Below, in pieces: positions 1 through 7,207 of a DNA stretch of 15,810 nucleotides; the stretch's first letter is position 1; the number at the start of each line of letters is the position of its first letter. Below the pieces are notes generated by a model that ran no database searches, had not been told where the DNA came from, and saw only the letters and a list, made by a program, of their open reading frames with translations. The position numbers and the translations under genes were made by a program. This DNA is from an uncultured Alphaproteobacteria bacterium (GTDB lineage Bacteria > Pseudomonadota > Alphaproteobacteria > RF32 > CAG-239), in NCBI GenBank assembly GCA_910580155.1, contig CAJTWX010000033.1, positions 1 through 15,810 on the forward strand, read 5' to 3'.

Positions 1-36
1 TCATATAGATTATATTAAAATATAAAGAGAACTAAA

Positions 37-657
37 ATGTCTTTAAACGAAAATGAAAAAACAATTTTATGGTCTGGATGCAGAAGTCTGGTTTATCTGT
101 TGCTGGCAATGTTATTCATTGGTTTTATCCATCACCTTGCTTCAATATATAAAGCACAAACGTTTGCAGAAAACGGTATAGTTGAAAACATTCAGCTTGG
201 CTTGCTGCTTTGCGCAGGAACAATCTTTTTAACAGAGGGAATATGTGCCAAAAGCTGGCGGCCGCTAATGTTTTTCTTGGCTTCTCTGTGTTTTCTCGCA
301 AGTTGTCGGGAGCTGGACAAGACTTTGGATGAACTGATTTACGGTTTACGCTGGCGTATAGGCTTTGTGTTTCCGTTGATTGCAGCCGAATATGCGATAA
401 AGCATAAAGAGACTGCTTGTAAAAATTTAGTTTCATTTATCGGAACTTCTCCGTTTTATATGATGTTTTGTGCGCTGATTGTCATTTTCCCGATAGGCCA
501 GTGTATTGGCCACCGCCCGTTAGTCATCAATGTCATCGGCGAAAGCCAGATGGCGCAGATTAAAGAGCTTTTTGAAGAGTGCAGCGAAGTAATGGGTTAT
601 TTCCTTATTCTGCTCGCCTCAATCGAAAGCTACATCAGCCTTATAAGAAAGAAATAG
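37..657 (+). CDS. Multi-pass inner-membrane protein of unknown function
   Basis: This 206-residue protein is not one I can assign to a named family. Hydrophobic stretches at about residues 16-38, 51-69, 76-89, 106-120, 135-156 and 186-203 suggest five or six membrane passes. It has no signal peptide and no recognisable enzymatic domain. Acidic and basic residues sit at the membrane borders and may be functional: Glu45, Glu50 and Gln53 after the first helix, Arg91-Glu92-Asp94 after the third, and a Glu cluster (180, 181, 184) before the last. I have the impression that such motifs occur in other uncharacterised bacterial membrane proteins, but I cannot name the family. The ATG at 37 is preceded by a modest purine-rich AGAGA. 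The gene stands alone, facing away from its neighbours, and ends at a strong hairpin. Its promoter lies at or beyond the left edge. Confidence 0.85.
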   Translation: MSLNENEKTILWSGCRSLVYLLLAMLFIGFIHHLASIYKAQTFAENGIVENIQLGLLLCAGTIFLTEGICAKSWRPLMFFLASLCFLASCRELDKTLDELIYGLRWRIGFVFPLIAAEYAIKHKETACKNLVSFIGTSPFYMMFCALIVIFPIGQCIGHRPLVINVIGESQMAQIKELFEECSEVMGYFLILLASIESYISLIRKK

Positions 658-659
658 AG

Positions 660-692
660 TTAAAGGGCGGAGTTCCGCCCTTTAATTTTTTT
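660..692 (+). terminator. Rho-independent terminator after the membrane protein gene
   Basis: A perfect 12-bp inverted repeat (660-671 with 674-685, core AAAGGGCGG / CCGCCCTTT) with a 2-base centre is followed by seven T at 686-692, so it fits termination of the plus-strand gene ending at 657. The hairpin also lies just past the end of the converging deaminase gene, whose stop codon (691-693) sits in the T run. The symmetric stem could therefore block transcription from both sides, though the T run is on the plus-strand side. Confidence 0.9.
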
Positions 693-1182
693 AATATTTT
701 CCTGAAACAGAAAATCGTTCATACCATTTTTGCATTACATCAATAGCTTCTTGTCTGCATTCAGGGATAGCCATCGCATAAACACCATCTTTTAACAGCT
801 GATACAAATCATCATCACGAAAGCCGATTTGTGCTGCATCTTCTCTTGTAGCAGCAAAGTAAATAGTTTGAATATTTGCCCATTTCGCCGTCATCAAACA
901 CATCGGACAAGGTTCACAACTTGTGTATAAAACACAGCCGGACAAATCCCACGTTCCAAGAACACGGCAAGCCTCGCGGATAGTATAAACCTCGCCGTGA
1001 GCAGACGGATCATTATCAGCCAACACGTGATTACACCCCTCCGCAATCTTTTTACCGCCTTTATAAATCACAGATCCAAACGGACCGCCGATAGGGAGCG
1101 GATTGTTGGTATTTAAAGCTGTAGCAGATGCAGCAATTGCCTCGCGCATAGCTGTAATATCAACAGATGTATATGCAGTCAT
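691..1182 (-). CDS. guaD: Nucleoside/guanine deaminase (GuaD-like, cytidine deaminase fold)
   Basis: This 163-residue zinc hydrolase belongs to the cytidine/deoxycytidylate deaminase superfamily and most resembles Bacillus-type guanine deaminase, which converts guanine to xanthine and ammonia in purine salvage. The zinc site is visible as His62-Gly63-Glu64 (proton-shuttling Glu64) and Pro-Cys92-Pro-Met-Cys95. Asp115, in the stretch EDAAQIGF, matches the active-site aspartate region of GuaD. The protein ends in Gly-Lys-Tyr163, as GuaD ends in a tyrosine that caps the active site. These points favour GuaD over the tRNA deaminase TadA, but a different purine or pterin substrate is possible. The HxE motif has Gly where Ala is usual. 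The ATG lies 5 bp after the parC stop, with its ribosome site (AAGGAA) inside the end of parC, so the two are probably co-transcribed and coupled. Confidence 0.85.
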   Translation of the reverse strand: MTAYTSVDITAMREAIAASATALNTNNPLPIGGPFGSVIYKGGKKIAEGCNHVLADNDPSAHGEVYTIREACRVLGTWDLSGCVLYTSCEPCPMCLMTAKWANIQTIYFAATREDAAQIGFRDDDLYQLLKDGVYAMAIPECRQEAIDVMQKWYERFSVSGKY

Positions 1183-1187
1183 CAGGT

Positions 1188-3416
1188 TTATTCCTTAAAA
1201 AACTTATTTGTTTTCGGAAAGCCGAACGGAACCAGCCGTCCGACTTGTGCACGGTGTCCTAACCACGCTAATAGTTCTTTTTCGTTGGCAACTCCGCCCG
1301 AACGACTATAGCAAAAGCCTTCTTCTTCTTTGAAAATCTGAATGTCAGACATTTTGCACCCCTGATATTTTTGTAAAGCAACACCGCGTCCGCGTGCCAT
1401 CGAGGGGATTTCCTCAAGTTTGAAGATAAGGAGCTTGCGGTTTTCGCCGACAATTGCGACCATATCGCCGGTTATCTTCTTGCAAAAAGCAGCCACTTCG
1501 CCATCTGCCAGATTAAGGATTTTTCGTCCGTTGCGGGTTTGCGCAATAATGTGCCCTTCGTCAATCACAAAACCGTGCCCGCAGTCTGAAGAAACAACAT
1601 ATTTTGCGCCTTTTTCAAACACAAACATCGCACAGATATTGTCATTAACGCCCAAGTCAGCCATCAGCCGCACCGGCTGTCCGAAGCCGCGTCCGGACGG
1701 AATTTCATTAGCATTGATATTAAAAAACTTGCCGGATGTATCAAACAAGATAATTTTGTCTGTCGTATAAGCGTGTATGGCGAATTGTAACGCATCATCT
1801 TCCTTAAATTTAAACTCGTCGGTGAGCGGAATATACCCTTTCATACTCCGAATCCACCCTTTTTGCGAGAGGATAACCGTAATCGGTTCTTTCTCCACCA
1901 TCACCTCAATCGGCACGTCCACATCGTCAGGCATATCGGCAAATTGGCTGCGGCGTTTGCCTAAAGCCGTTTTCTTGCCAAATTTTTCTTTTGTAGCGCT
2001 GATTTCTTCGCTCAGGCGAACCATACGCAGTTCCTCGCTGCCAAGCAAAGCCTCAATCCCGTTCTTTTCTTCGGTCAGCTCATCAAACTCGGCTCTGATT
2101 TCTTCTTCTTCCAGTTTGCGCAGGTTGCGGAGTTTCATATTCAAAATCGCTTCCGCCTGATTGTCAGTCAGGTTAAACGTCGCCATCAATACCGTTTTCG
2201 AGTCTTCCTCTTCGCGGATAATGCGGATAACTTCATCAAGGTTTAAGTAAGCAATCAAATAACCAGACAAAATCTCCAGCCGCGCATTGATTTTATCAAG
2301 CCGGTACTGTGATTTACGGATAAGCACTTTATGGCGGTGGTTTAAATATTCTTTTAACACCTCTTTAAGGCTCATTACCTTCGGTACGCCGTCAGAAGAC
2401 AACACGTTCATATTCATTGCAAAGCGGATTTCAAGCTCGGTCTGCTTAAACAGATGTTCCATTAAAAGCGCCGCATCGACAGTCCGGTTCTTTGGTTCCA
2501 GTACAATGCGTATGTCTTGTGCAGATTCATCACGTACGTCTGCAAGCAGCGGCAGTTTTTTATCTTCCAAAAGCTGGGCAATTTTTTCAATCAGCTTAGA
2601 CTTCACTACCTGATACGGAATTTCCGTTACCACAATTTGATATTGCCCTTTGCCAAGGTCTTCCTTTTCCCACTTTGCGCGAATACGGAAATATCCCTTA
2701 CCGTGCGTATATGCATCAATAATTGCTTTCTGGTCGGCAATAATCAGTCCGCCGGTCGGAAAATCCGGCCCTTTGACATATTTTACCAAACCCGCAATAT
2801 CGCATTCGGGATTTTTAATCAGATACAAGAGGGCATCAGCCACTTCGCTCAGATTATGCGGCGGAATATTTGTTGCCATCCCCACGGCAATGCCCGCCGA
2901 ACCATTACACAAGAGGTTTGGAACCGCTGCCGGCATCACTATCGGTTCTTGTTCTTCGCCGTCGTATGTATCCATAAAGTCAACTGAATTTTCGTTTAAG
3001 CCTTCCATCAACGCCAGCGCAAATTCTGTCAAACGCGCTTCGGTGTATCGCATTGCCGCTGCGCCGTCGCCATCAATATTGCCAAAGTTTCCTTGCCCGT
3101 CAACCAGCGGATATCGCACCGAAAAATCCTGCGCCAAACGCACCATCGCACCGTAAACTGCCGAGTCGCCGTGCGGGTGGTATTTACCGATAACATCGCC
3201 CACAACTCTCGCACATTTTTTAAAGCCGGATTTCGGGTCAAGCTTGAGCTGCCGCATCGCATACATCAAACGGCGGTGAACTGGTTTTAATCCGTCCCGC
3301 ACATCCGGCAGCGAACGCGCCACAATTGTTGACATCGCATATGATAAATAACGCTTGCTCAATTCTTCTTTGAGTTTGACATTGTGTACTTTTTCTTCAA
3401 CAATTTCTTCTTCCAT
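1188..3416 (-). CDS. parC: DNA topoisomerase IV subunit A (ParC)
   Basis: This is the 742-residue breakage-reunion subunit of topoisomerase IV, which works with ParE to unlink replicated chromosomes and relax supercoils. The winged-helix catalytic core shows DGLKPVHRR (41-49), KYHPHGDSAVY (78-88) and AAAMRYTEARLT, with catalytic Tyr124. The tower and coiled-coil region spans roughly 350-480, and a C-terminal beta-pinwheel follows (SQKGWIRSMKGYI). ParC rather than GyrA is called because there is no QRRGGKG GyrA box and the length and core wording match alphaproteobacterial ParC. Ser85, the first quinolone-contact position, is retained, but residue 89, usually Asp or Glu, is Gly. The ATG at 3416 follows a GAGG ribosome site. 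The gene lies 35 bp after recO and 5 bp before the deaminase, suggesting a recO-parC-deaminase unit. Confidence 0.97.
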   Translation of the reverse strand: MEEEIVEEKVHNVKLKEELSKRYLSYAMSTIVARSLPDVRDGLKPVHRRLMYAMRQLKLDPKSGFKKCARVVGDVIGKYHPHGDSAVYGAMVRLAQDFSVRYPLVDGQGNFGNIDGDGAAAMRYTEARLTEFALALMEGLNENSVDFMDTYDGEEQEPIVMPAAVPNLLCNGSAGIAVGMATNIPPHNLSEVADALLYLIKNPECDIAGLVKYVKGPDFPTGGLIIADQKAIIDAYTHGKGYFRIRAKWEKEDLGKGQYQIVVTEIPYQVVKSKLIEKIAQLLEDKKLPLLADVRDESAQDIRIVLEPKNRTVDAALLMEHLFKQTELEIRFAMNMNVLSSDGVPKVMSLKEVLKEYLNHRHKVLIRKSQYRLDKINARLEILSGYLIAYLNLDEVIRIIREEEDSKTVLMATFNLTDNQAEAILNMKLRNLRKLEEEEIRAEFDELTEEKNGIEALLGSEELRMVRLSEEISATKEKFGKKTALGKRRSQFADMPDDVDVPIEVMVEKEPITVILSQKGWIRSMKGYIPLTDEFKFKEDDALQFAIHAYTTDKIILFDTSGKFFNINANEIPSGRGFGQPVRLMADLGVNDNICAMFVFEKGAKYVVSSDCGHGFVIDEGHIIAQTRNGRKILNLADGEVAAFCKKITGDMVAIVGENRKLLIFKLEEIPSMARGRGVALQKYQGCKMSDIQIFKEEEGFCYSRSGGVANEKELLAWLGHRAQVGRLVPFGFPKTNKFFKE

Positions 3417-3451
3417 TGTTCCCTCAAGGTTGCAGCCCGAAAGCTTTTTAT

Positions 3452-4186
3452 TTATTTGTCATCGCTTACATCGGCAAAAAACTGCCACAGGTTAGCGCGG
3501 CTCTTCGGCAAAAGCAAGTTATGAAACTTAAAAAAATGCTCAAAGAGAAAAAACTCTGTCATTTTTAACACATTTAAAATTTCTTCATAAGATGGATTCT
3601 GTTTGTTATCCACAACAAAATGCGGATATTTGAATAATCTGTCAGCATAAGGCGCGCCCACCTCGCGGCAAACAGCCTTACCCGTTTTGGGTGAAACATA
3701 GCAAAGTTCCTCAGTTTGCCCTGTTACGGCGCAACAGTCAAGCGACAAGCCGATTCCGAGGTAATCCAGCACATAAAATTCAAAAAAAGCATATTGCACG
3801 AGCATCTCTTTAAGCGTTGCTGCTTTGAAAAACTTTCCGAGAATGTCATAAAACAGTGCAACATCTTCATTTTCGTTTAACAGTCGCATAAACATTGGCA
3901 CAACCGCCGTCATCAGCTCCAGCTTTCTAACATCAACCATCATATTCACAGCGTTCGGCTCAATCAGCTCCAGCCTGAACAATCGCCGCATATTCTCTTC
4001 TAAGCGTGCCGATGCTTCAAAAAAAAGTTTGTTACCGGTCTGAAACAGCCCCCGATTCTTTTTGCTCGTTCCGTCCGAAACAAAACCGGTAATTTTCCCC
4101 TTGTTTTTGGTAAACAGCACCACAATCAGCGATTTTTCGCCGTACTTTTTCGCGCTTAAAACATATCCCTCATCTTTGATTATCAT
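3452..4186 (-). CDS. recO: DNA repair protein RecO
   Basis: This 244-residue cytosolic protein is the RecO mediator of the RecFOR pathway, which helps RecA displace Ssb from single-stranded DNA at gaps and anneals complementary strands. The N-terminal OB fold covers about residues 1-80, opening with MIIKDEGYVLSAKKYGEKS as is usual for the family. The C-terminal helical domain holds the alphaproteobacterial signature CAVTG...YVSPKTGKAVCREVGAPY (about 152-180). Cys152, Cys162 and Cys173 are what remains of the zinc-binding region; a full four-cysteine finger is not evident. The ATG at 4186 is the natural start. parC follows 35 bp downstream. A possible promoter lies 35-60 bp upstream. Confidence 0.93.
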   Translation of the reverse strand: MIIKDEGYVLSAKKYGEKSLIVVLFTKNKGKITGFVSDGTSKKNRGLFQTGNKLFFEASARLEENMRRLFRLELIEPNAVNMMVDVRKLELMTAVVPMFMRLLNENEDVALFYDILGKFFKAATLKEMLVQYAFFEFYVLDYLGIGLSLDCCAVTGQTEELCYVSPKTGKAVCREVGAPYADRLFKYPHFVVDNKQNPSYEEILNVLKMTEFFLFEHFFKFHNLLLPKSRANLWQFFADVSDDK

Positions 4187-4220
4187 AAATAACGGCTCAA
4201 TCGATTAAACATATCTATCC

Positions 4221-4247
4221 GATATACCATTTTAAGCAATAAGTCAA
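4221..4247 (-). promoter_or_regulatory. Possible promoter of the recO-parC-deaminase unit
   Basis: On the minus strand TTGACT (4242-4247, five of six matches to the -35 consensus) is followed after a short 15-bp spacer by TATATC (4221-4226, four of six). It lies between the kdsA terminator and the recO start, where a promoter would be needed if the terminator is efficient. The spacer is shorter than ideal, so this is tentative. Confidence 0.35.
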
Positions 4248-4313
4248 TCTGCTAATATGATTGAAGACAATCAAAAAAAATTAAAAGAATTAAAAAATAT
4301 GATGGAAAAAACT

Positions 4314-4344
4314 CTAAAACAAAAGCCATCTTGCGATGGCTTTT
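4314..4344 (-). terminator. Rho-independent terminator of kdsA
   Basis: A perfect 10-bp stem (4321-4330 with 4335-4344, AAAAGCCATC / GATGGCTTTT) with a TTGC loop starts 7 bp beyond the kdsA stop. On the minus strand the stem ends in TTTT followed by GTTTTAG, a serviceable T tract. On the plus strand it is followed by TCTCTCTT after the TTTT arm, so it could act weakly in both directions. Confidence 0.85.
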
Positions 4345-4350
4345 TCTCTC

Positions 4351-5193
4351 TTAAAAAATATCCAGTTTCTTTCGCACTTCGTCAAATTGTTTCAAGACAC
4401 TCAATACGCCTTTCATATCTTTAAGCGCAATTGTGTTCGGTCCGTCAGAGAGAGCCTTATCTGGATTTTCGTGTGTTTCCATAAACACTGCAGCCACGCC
4501 CACAGCAACTGCCGCGCGTGCTAACACCGGTGCAAACTCGCGTTGTCCGCCGGATGAACCGCCCATCCCCCCCGGTTGTTGAACAGAGTGCGTTGCATCA
4601 AAGATAATCGGACATCCCGTATCTGCAGCCATTCTCGGCAAGCCGCGCATATCCGTAACCAATGTGTTATATCCGAAACTTGTGCCGCGCTCGGTCAAAC
4701 AAACATTTTGATTGCCCGATTCGTCACACTTTACCACCAGATTTTTCGCTTCCCACGGCGCAAGAAACTGTCCTTTTTTAATGTTGACAACTTTGCCGGT
4801 ATTTGCTGCCGCCACCACCAAATCCGTCTGTCGGCATAAAAACGCCGGAATTTGCAGCATATCAACGTGTTCCGCCACAATCGCACATTGTTCTTTTTCG
4901 TGAACGTCCGTCACAATCGGCAGGTTGTTGTAAAGTTTTTTGATTTCATCAAACGTCCGCATCCCTTCATCAAGCCCCACACCGCGTGCACCATTGATGG
5001 ATGTGCGGTTCGCTTTATCGAAAGAAGCTTTAAAAATATACGGGATATTCAGCTCTTTGGTAATTTCCACCATCGCGCCTGCAATGTCAATCGCGTGCTG
5101 CCGGCTCTCAATCTGGCACGGACCGCACAAAAGCCCGAACGGCAGGTTGTTGGCAAGCTTAACCCCGTTAACGTTAATAACTCTCTGTTCCAT
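4351..5193 (-). CDS. kdsA: 3-deoxy-D-manno-octulosonate 8-phosphate synthase (KdsA)
   Basis: This 280-residue TIM-barrel enzyme condenses phosphoenolpyruvate with arabinose 5-phosphate to give Kdo 8-phosphate, committing carbon to the inner core of lipopolysaccharide. Visible signatures are GPCQIES (24-30), KASFDKANRTS (55-65), TDVHE (95-99), the Lys139-Gly-Gln-Phe loop, FDATHSVQQPGG (198-209) and METHENPDKALSDGPN (238-253). Cys26 marks the metal-dependent class; enzymes of the E. coli type have Asn there. The expected other metal ligands are present as His202, Glu239 and Asp250. The length is normal for the family. The ATG at 5193 has an AAGGA site 8 bases upstream. The gene has a good promoter of its own and a terminator, so it is probably a single-gene unit between the DsbD-like gene and recO. 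Confidence 0.97.
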   Translation of the reverse strand: MEQRVINVNGVKLANNLPFGLLCGPCQIESRQHAIDIAGAMVEITKELNIPYIFKASFDKANRTSINGARGVGLDEGMRTFDEIKKLYNNLPIVTDVHEKEQCAIVAEHVDMLQIPAFLCRQTDLVVAAANTGKVVNIKKGQFLAPWEAKNLVVKCDESGNQNVCLTERGTSFGYNTLVTDMRGLPRMAADTGCPIIFDATHSVQQPGGMGGSSGGQREFAPVLARAAVAVGVAAVFMETHENPDKALSDGPNTIALKDMKGVLSVLKQFDEVRKKLDIF

Positions 5194-5226
5194 AGTTTTT
5201 ATCCTTCAGTTACACTCAATAAATGA

Positions 5227-5255
5227 AGTCTATGTAATAAAAAAGCCCTCGTCAA
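5227..5255 (-). promoter_or_regulatory. Predicted sigma-70-type promoter of kdsA
   Basis: On the minus strand TTGACG (5250-5255, five of six) and TAGACT (5227-5232, four of six) are separated by exactly 17 bp in the 76-bp gap between the DsbD-like stop and the kdsA start. Transcription would begin near 5220, leaving a short leader of about 25 bases that contains the ribosome site. No terminator separates the upstream gene, so some read-through is also possible. Confidence 0.55.
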
Positions 5256-5269
5256 CGCAAATAAAGTTT

Positions 5270-7117
5270 TTATCCGCCAAGCTTTTCGCGGAGAATATCA
5301 ACAGTGAGTATCTGCGGCAGGATAATTGGTGCGCGGCTGCCTTGAGGATAATACACATATAATGGAATACTGTTGCGCCCGTAAGTTTTCAACGCATCGC
5401 GGATACGTTCGTCCCGATTCGTCCAGTCAGCTTTAAACAGTCGTATATTTTTATTTTTCGTAAGTTGTTTAAACTCATCGGTTGAAAGAGACGATTTATC
5501 ATTCAAAAGACAGACAAGACACCATTTTGCCGTAAAGTTGATAAACACAGCCTCTTTGTTTTGCAACGCTTGCTCCGCTTTGGCTGGCGAGTAGGGTTCC
5601 CATTGAATGTCGTGTGTGGCGGTCGCGGGTTTTAATTGGTTAAAAATCACCCATCCGAGCCATAAGCAGGTTAAAGCAATCGGCAAAGCCAATACGCGTT
5701 TTAAGGTTATCATCCACGCCCCCGGTTTTGGGATAAACCGCAGGAAAAACTGCGGAAACAGCTCAATCAGAGTATAGGGCAGGGCATAACCGAGCGCAAG
5801 AGCAATAAATATGCCGAAATAAATAACCGTCGGCTGCGTAATCGCATAACCGAGCGCCGCCCCCATAAACGGCCCCGTACACGGACAGGCAATAATAACG
5901 GCAAAAAAACCGGTTAAAAAGCTCTTATTGCCGGCAATTTTGCTCAAATAATCCGCACATCGGTCAGGCATTGGCAGTTTATCAGTCAGATTCAAAAAAA
6001 TCACAAAAAACAGCACCAGCAGGAAAATGTTAAACACCGGAGATTGCAGTTGAAATCCCCACCCGAGTTCCGTTCCGCTCTGCCGAAAATAGAACAAGAT
6101 TCCTGAAAGCGCCGCAAACGAACTCACCACGCCCAGGAGATACATTAAAGCCGATATCGCCGAAGCGTGCTGCTTGTTTTGCACCAGATAAAGCGCTTTC
6201 AAACTCAAAACCGGCAAAACACACGGCATCAGGTTAAGGATAAGCCCCGCAATAAAAGCCGTCAGCAAATAATAAAACAAGCCGTTGTTTGTACCATCGT
6301 TTGCCGGAGGTGCCGCCGTATCGGCACTCGGCTCAATATAATAAGCGTGCCCAGGGCAAAGCAAAACGCCTTTAAAATCCGGTGGCAGTTCGCCTTCATC
6401 AAAATCAACGTGAAGTTGTCCGTGTTCACCGATTCTTGTTTTCGGCAAATCCGCAAGCACGCTTTTTTTCGGATGTCGGCTCACAAATTCAGGTTCGTCG
6501 CAATTCTTAATAATATGCTCCCCGACGTTAAATTCCAAAAAGTTTTTTTCAAGTGCAGCAGTTGCCGCTAAAGGTAGGGGAAACGTATTTTCAGCCTCAA
6601 GTGAAGATTTTAAATAAGTCGGATTTTTCTCAGCTTCTTTTCCTACCGGCAAAGCAAAGCTTAATGGGATTGTTTCCGGAAAACACGATTCGCCGCATAC
6701 CGTATAAGCCAAAACCGCATTGAACGGCAAGCGGGAAGTCTTATCAATATCTTTAAGCGCAAAAGTTGTTTTAAAATATAATTTTTGCGTATAAATGTAA
6801 GAGGTTATAATTTCTTCAAAAACAGATTTTTTAGGGGCTGTATGCACATTTTCCGTTTCAACATAATGCGGCGATTCAAAATAAGTCAGCGTTGTCGGGT
6901 CGCCCGTATCTCCGGGGTTATCCCAATACAAATGCCATCCGGATTTAATGTCTACTTCGGCAATAATTGTAAGCTTTTCAGTGTCGGAAGCGAGCGTTTT
7001 ATATTCGGGAACAGCCGTAATACTCACAAAATCCGTCGTTTGGCTGAAACTGACAGCTCCGGCATTGGCAGCCGATACAATATAAATAAACAGTGCTAAA
7101 AAAATTTTTTTAAGCAT
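5270..7117 (-). CDS. DsbD/ScsB-family thiol:disulfide interchange protein
   Basis: This inner-membrane protein passes electrons from cytosolic thioredoxin to periplasmic thiol partners. From the ATG at 7117 it has 615 residues. It carries a signal peptide (about 1-19, ending AANA), a periplasmic DsbD-type domain (about 25-260) with the cysteine pair CGESC (141/145), then eight or so membrane helices (about 280-495). Within these Cys299 (LMPCVLP) and Cys413 (CPCTGPF) are the expected electron-relay pair. A C-terminal thioredoxin-like domain (about 505-615) contains WCLVC (533/536). The large N-terminal domain and WCLVC motif lean toward the ScsB type. An in-frame TTG at 7147 could add ten residues, but the ATG directly precedes a proper signal peptide and follows AAAGGG. 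Cys411 is an extra cysteine beside the relay site. No DsbC, DsbG or ScsC partner lies in the window. Confidence 0.92.
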   Translation of the reverse strand: MLKKIFLALFIYIVSAANAGAVSFSQTTDFVSITAVPEYKTLASDTEKLTIIAEVDIKSGWHLYWDNPGDTGDPTTLTYFESPHYVETENVHTAPKKSVFEEIITSYIYTQKLYFKTTFALKDIDKTSRLPFNAVLAYTVCGESCFPETIPLSFALPVGKEAEKNPTYLKSSLEAENTFPLPLAATAALEKNFLEFNVGEHIIKNCDEPEFVSRHPKKSVLADLPKTRIGEHGQLHVDFDEGELPPDFKGVLLCPGHAYYIEPSADTAAPPANDGTNNGLFYYLLTAFIAGLILNLMPCVLPVLSLKALYLVQNKQHASAISALMYLLGVVSSFAALSGILFYFRQSGTELGWGFQLQSPVFNIFLLVLFFVIFLNLTDKLPMPDRCADYLSKIAGNKSFLTGFFAVIIACPCTGPFMGAALGYAITQPTVIYFGIFIALALGYALPYTLIELFPQFFLRFIPKPGAWMITLKRVLALPIALTCLWLGWVIFNQLKPATATHDIQWEPYSPAKAEQALQNKEAVFINFTAKWCLVCLLNDKSSLSTDEFKQLTKNKNIRLFKADWTNRDERIRDALKTYGRNSIPLYVYYPQGSRAPIILPQILTVDILREKLGG

Positions 7118-7207
7118 AAAACCCTTTCTTTTTACCAAAAAGCACAAATATGAAGCATAAATAATGATTAAAAACAGCCATTAAAAGGAACACCTTTCAG
7201 AAAAAGC

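Noticed and set aside
2517..3156. Long plus-strand reading frames (156 and 168 codons) opposite parC.
   Set aside because: They are antisense shadows of a conserved gene, with no domain, no ribosome site and low-complexity composition.
1188..3416. Assignment of the topoisomerase subunit as GyrA.
   Set aside because: There is no QRRGGKG GyrA box, and the length, core and pinwheel wording fit alphaproteobacterial ParC.
4257..4424. A 55-codon plus-strand reading frame, MIEDNQKKLKEL..., with a coiled-coil look, between recO and kdsA.
   Set aside because: It has no ribosome site and only a weak promoter, runs through the kdsA terminator hairpin and ends inside kdsA antisense; its Lys and Asn richness follows from the AT-rich spacer.
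4852..5362. Plus-strand frames of 124 and 140 codons opposite kdsA and the DsbD-like end.
   Set aside because: They are antisense to confidently identified genes and show no protein family features.
7117..7147. TTG at 7147 as start of the DsbD-like gene.
   Set aside because: The ATG at 7117 has AAAGGG upstream and begins a standard signal peptide; the longer form would put ten extra residues before it.
7184..7197. Possible minus-strand terminator after the OpgB-like gene (AAAGG / CCTTT around four bases).
   Set aside because: The stem has only five pairs and the T run is displaced and interrupted, so termination cannot be supported.
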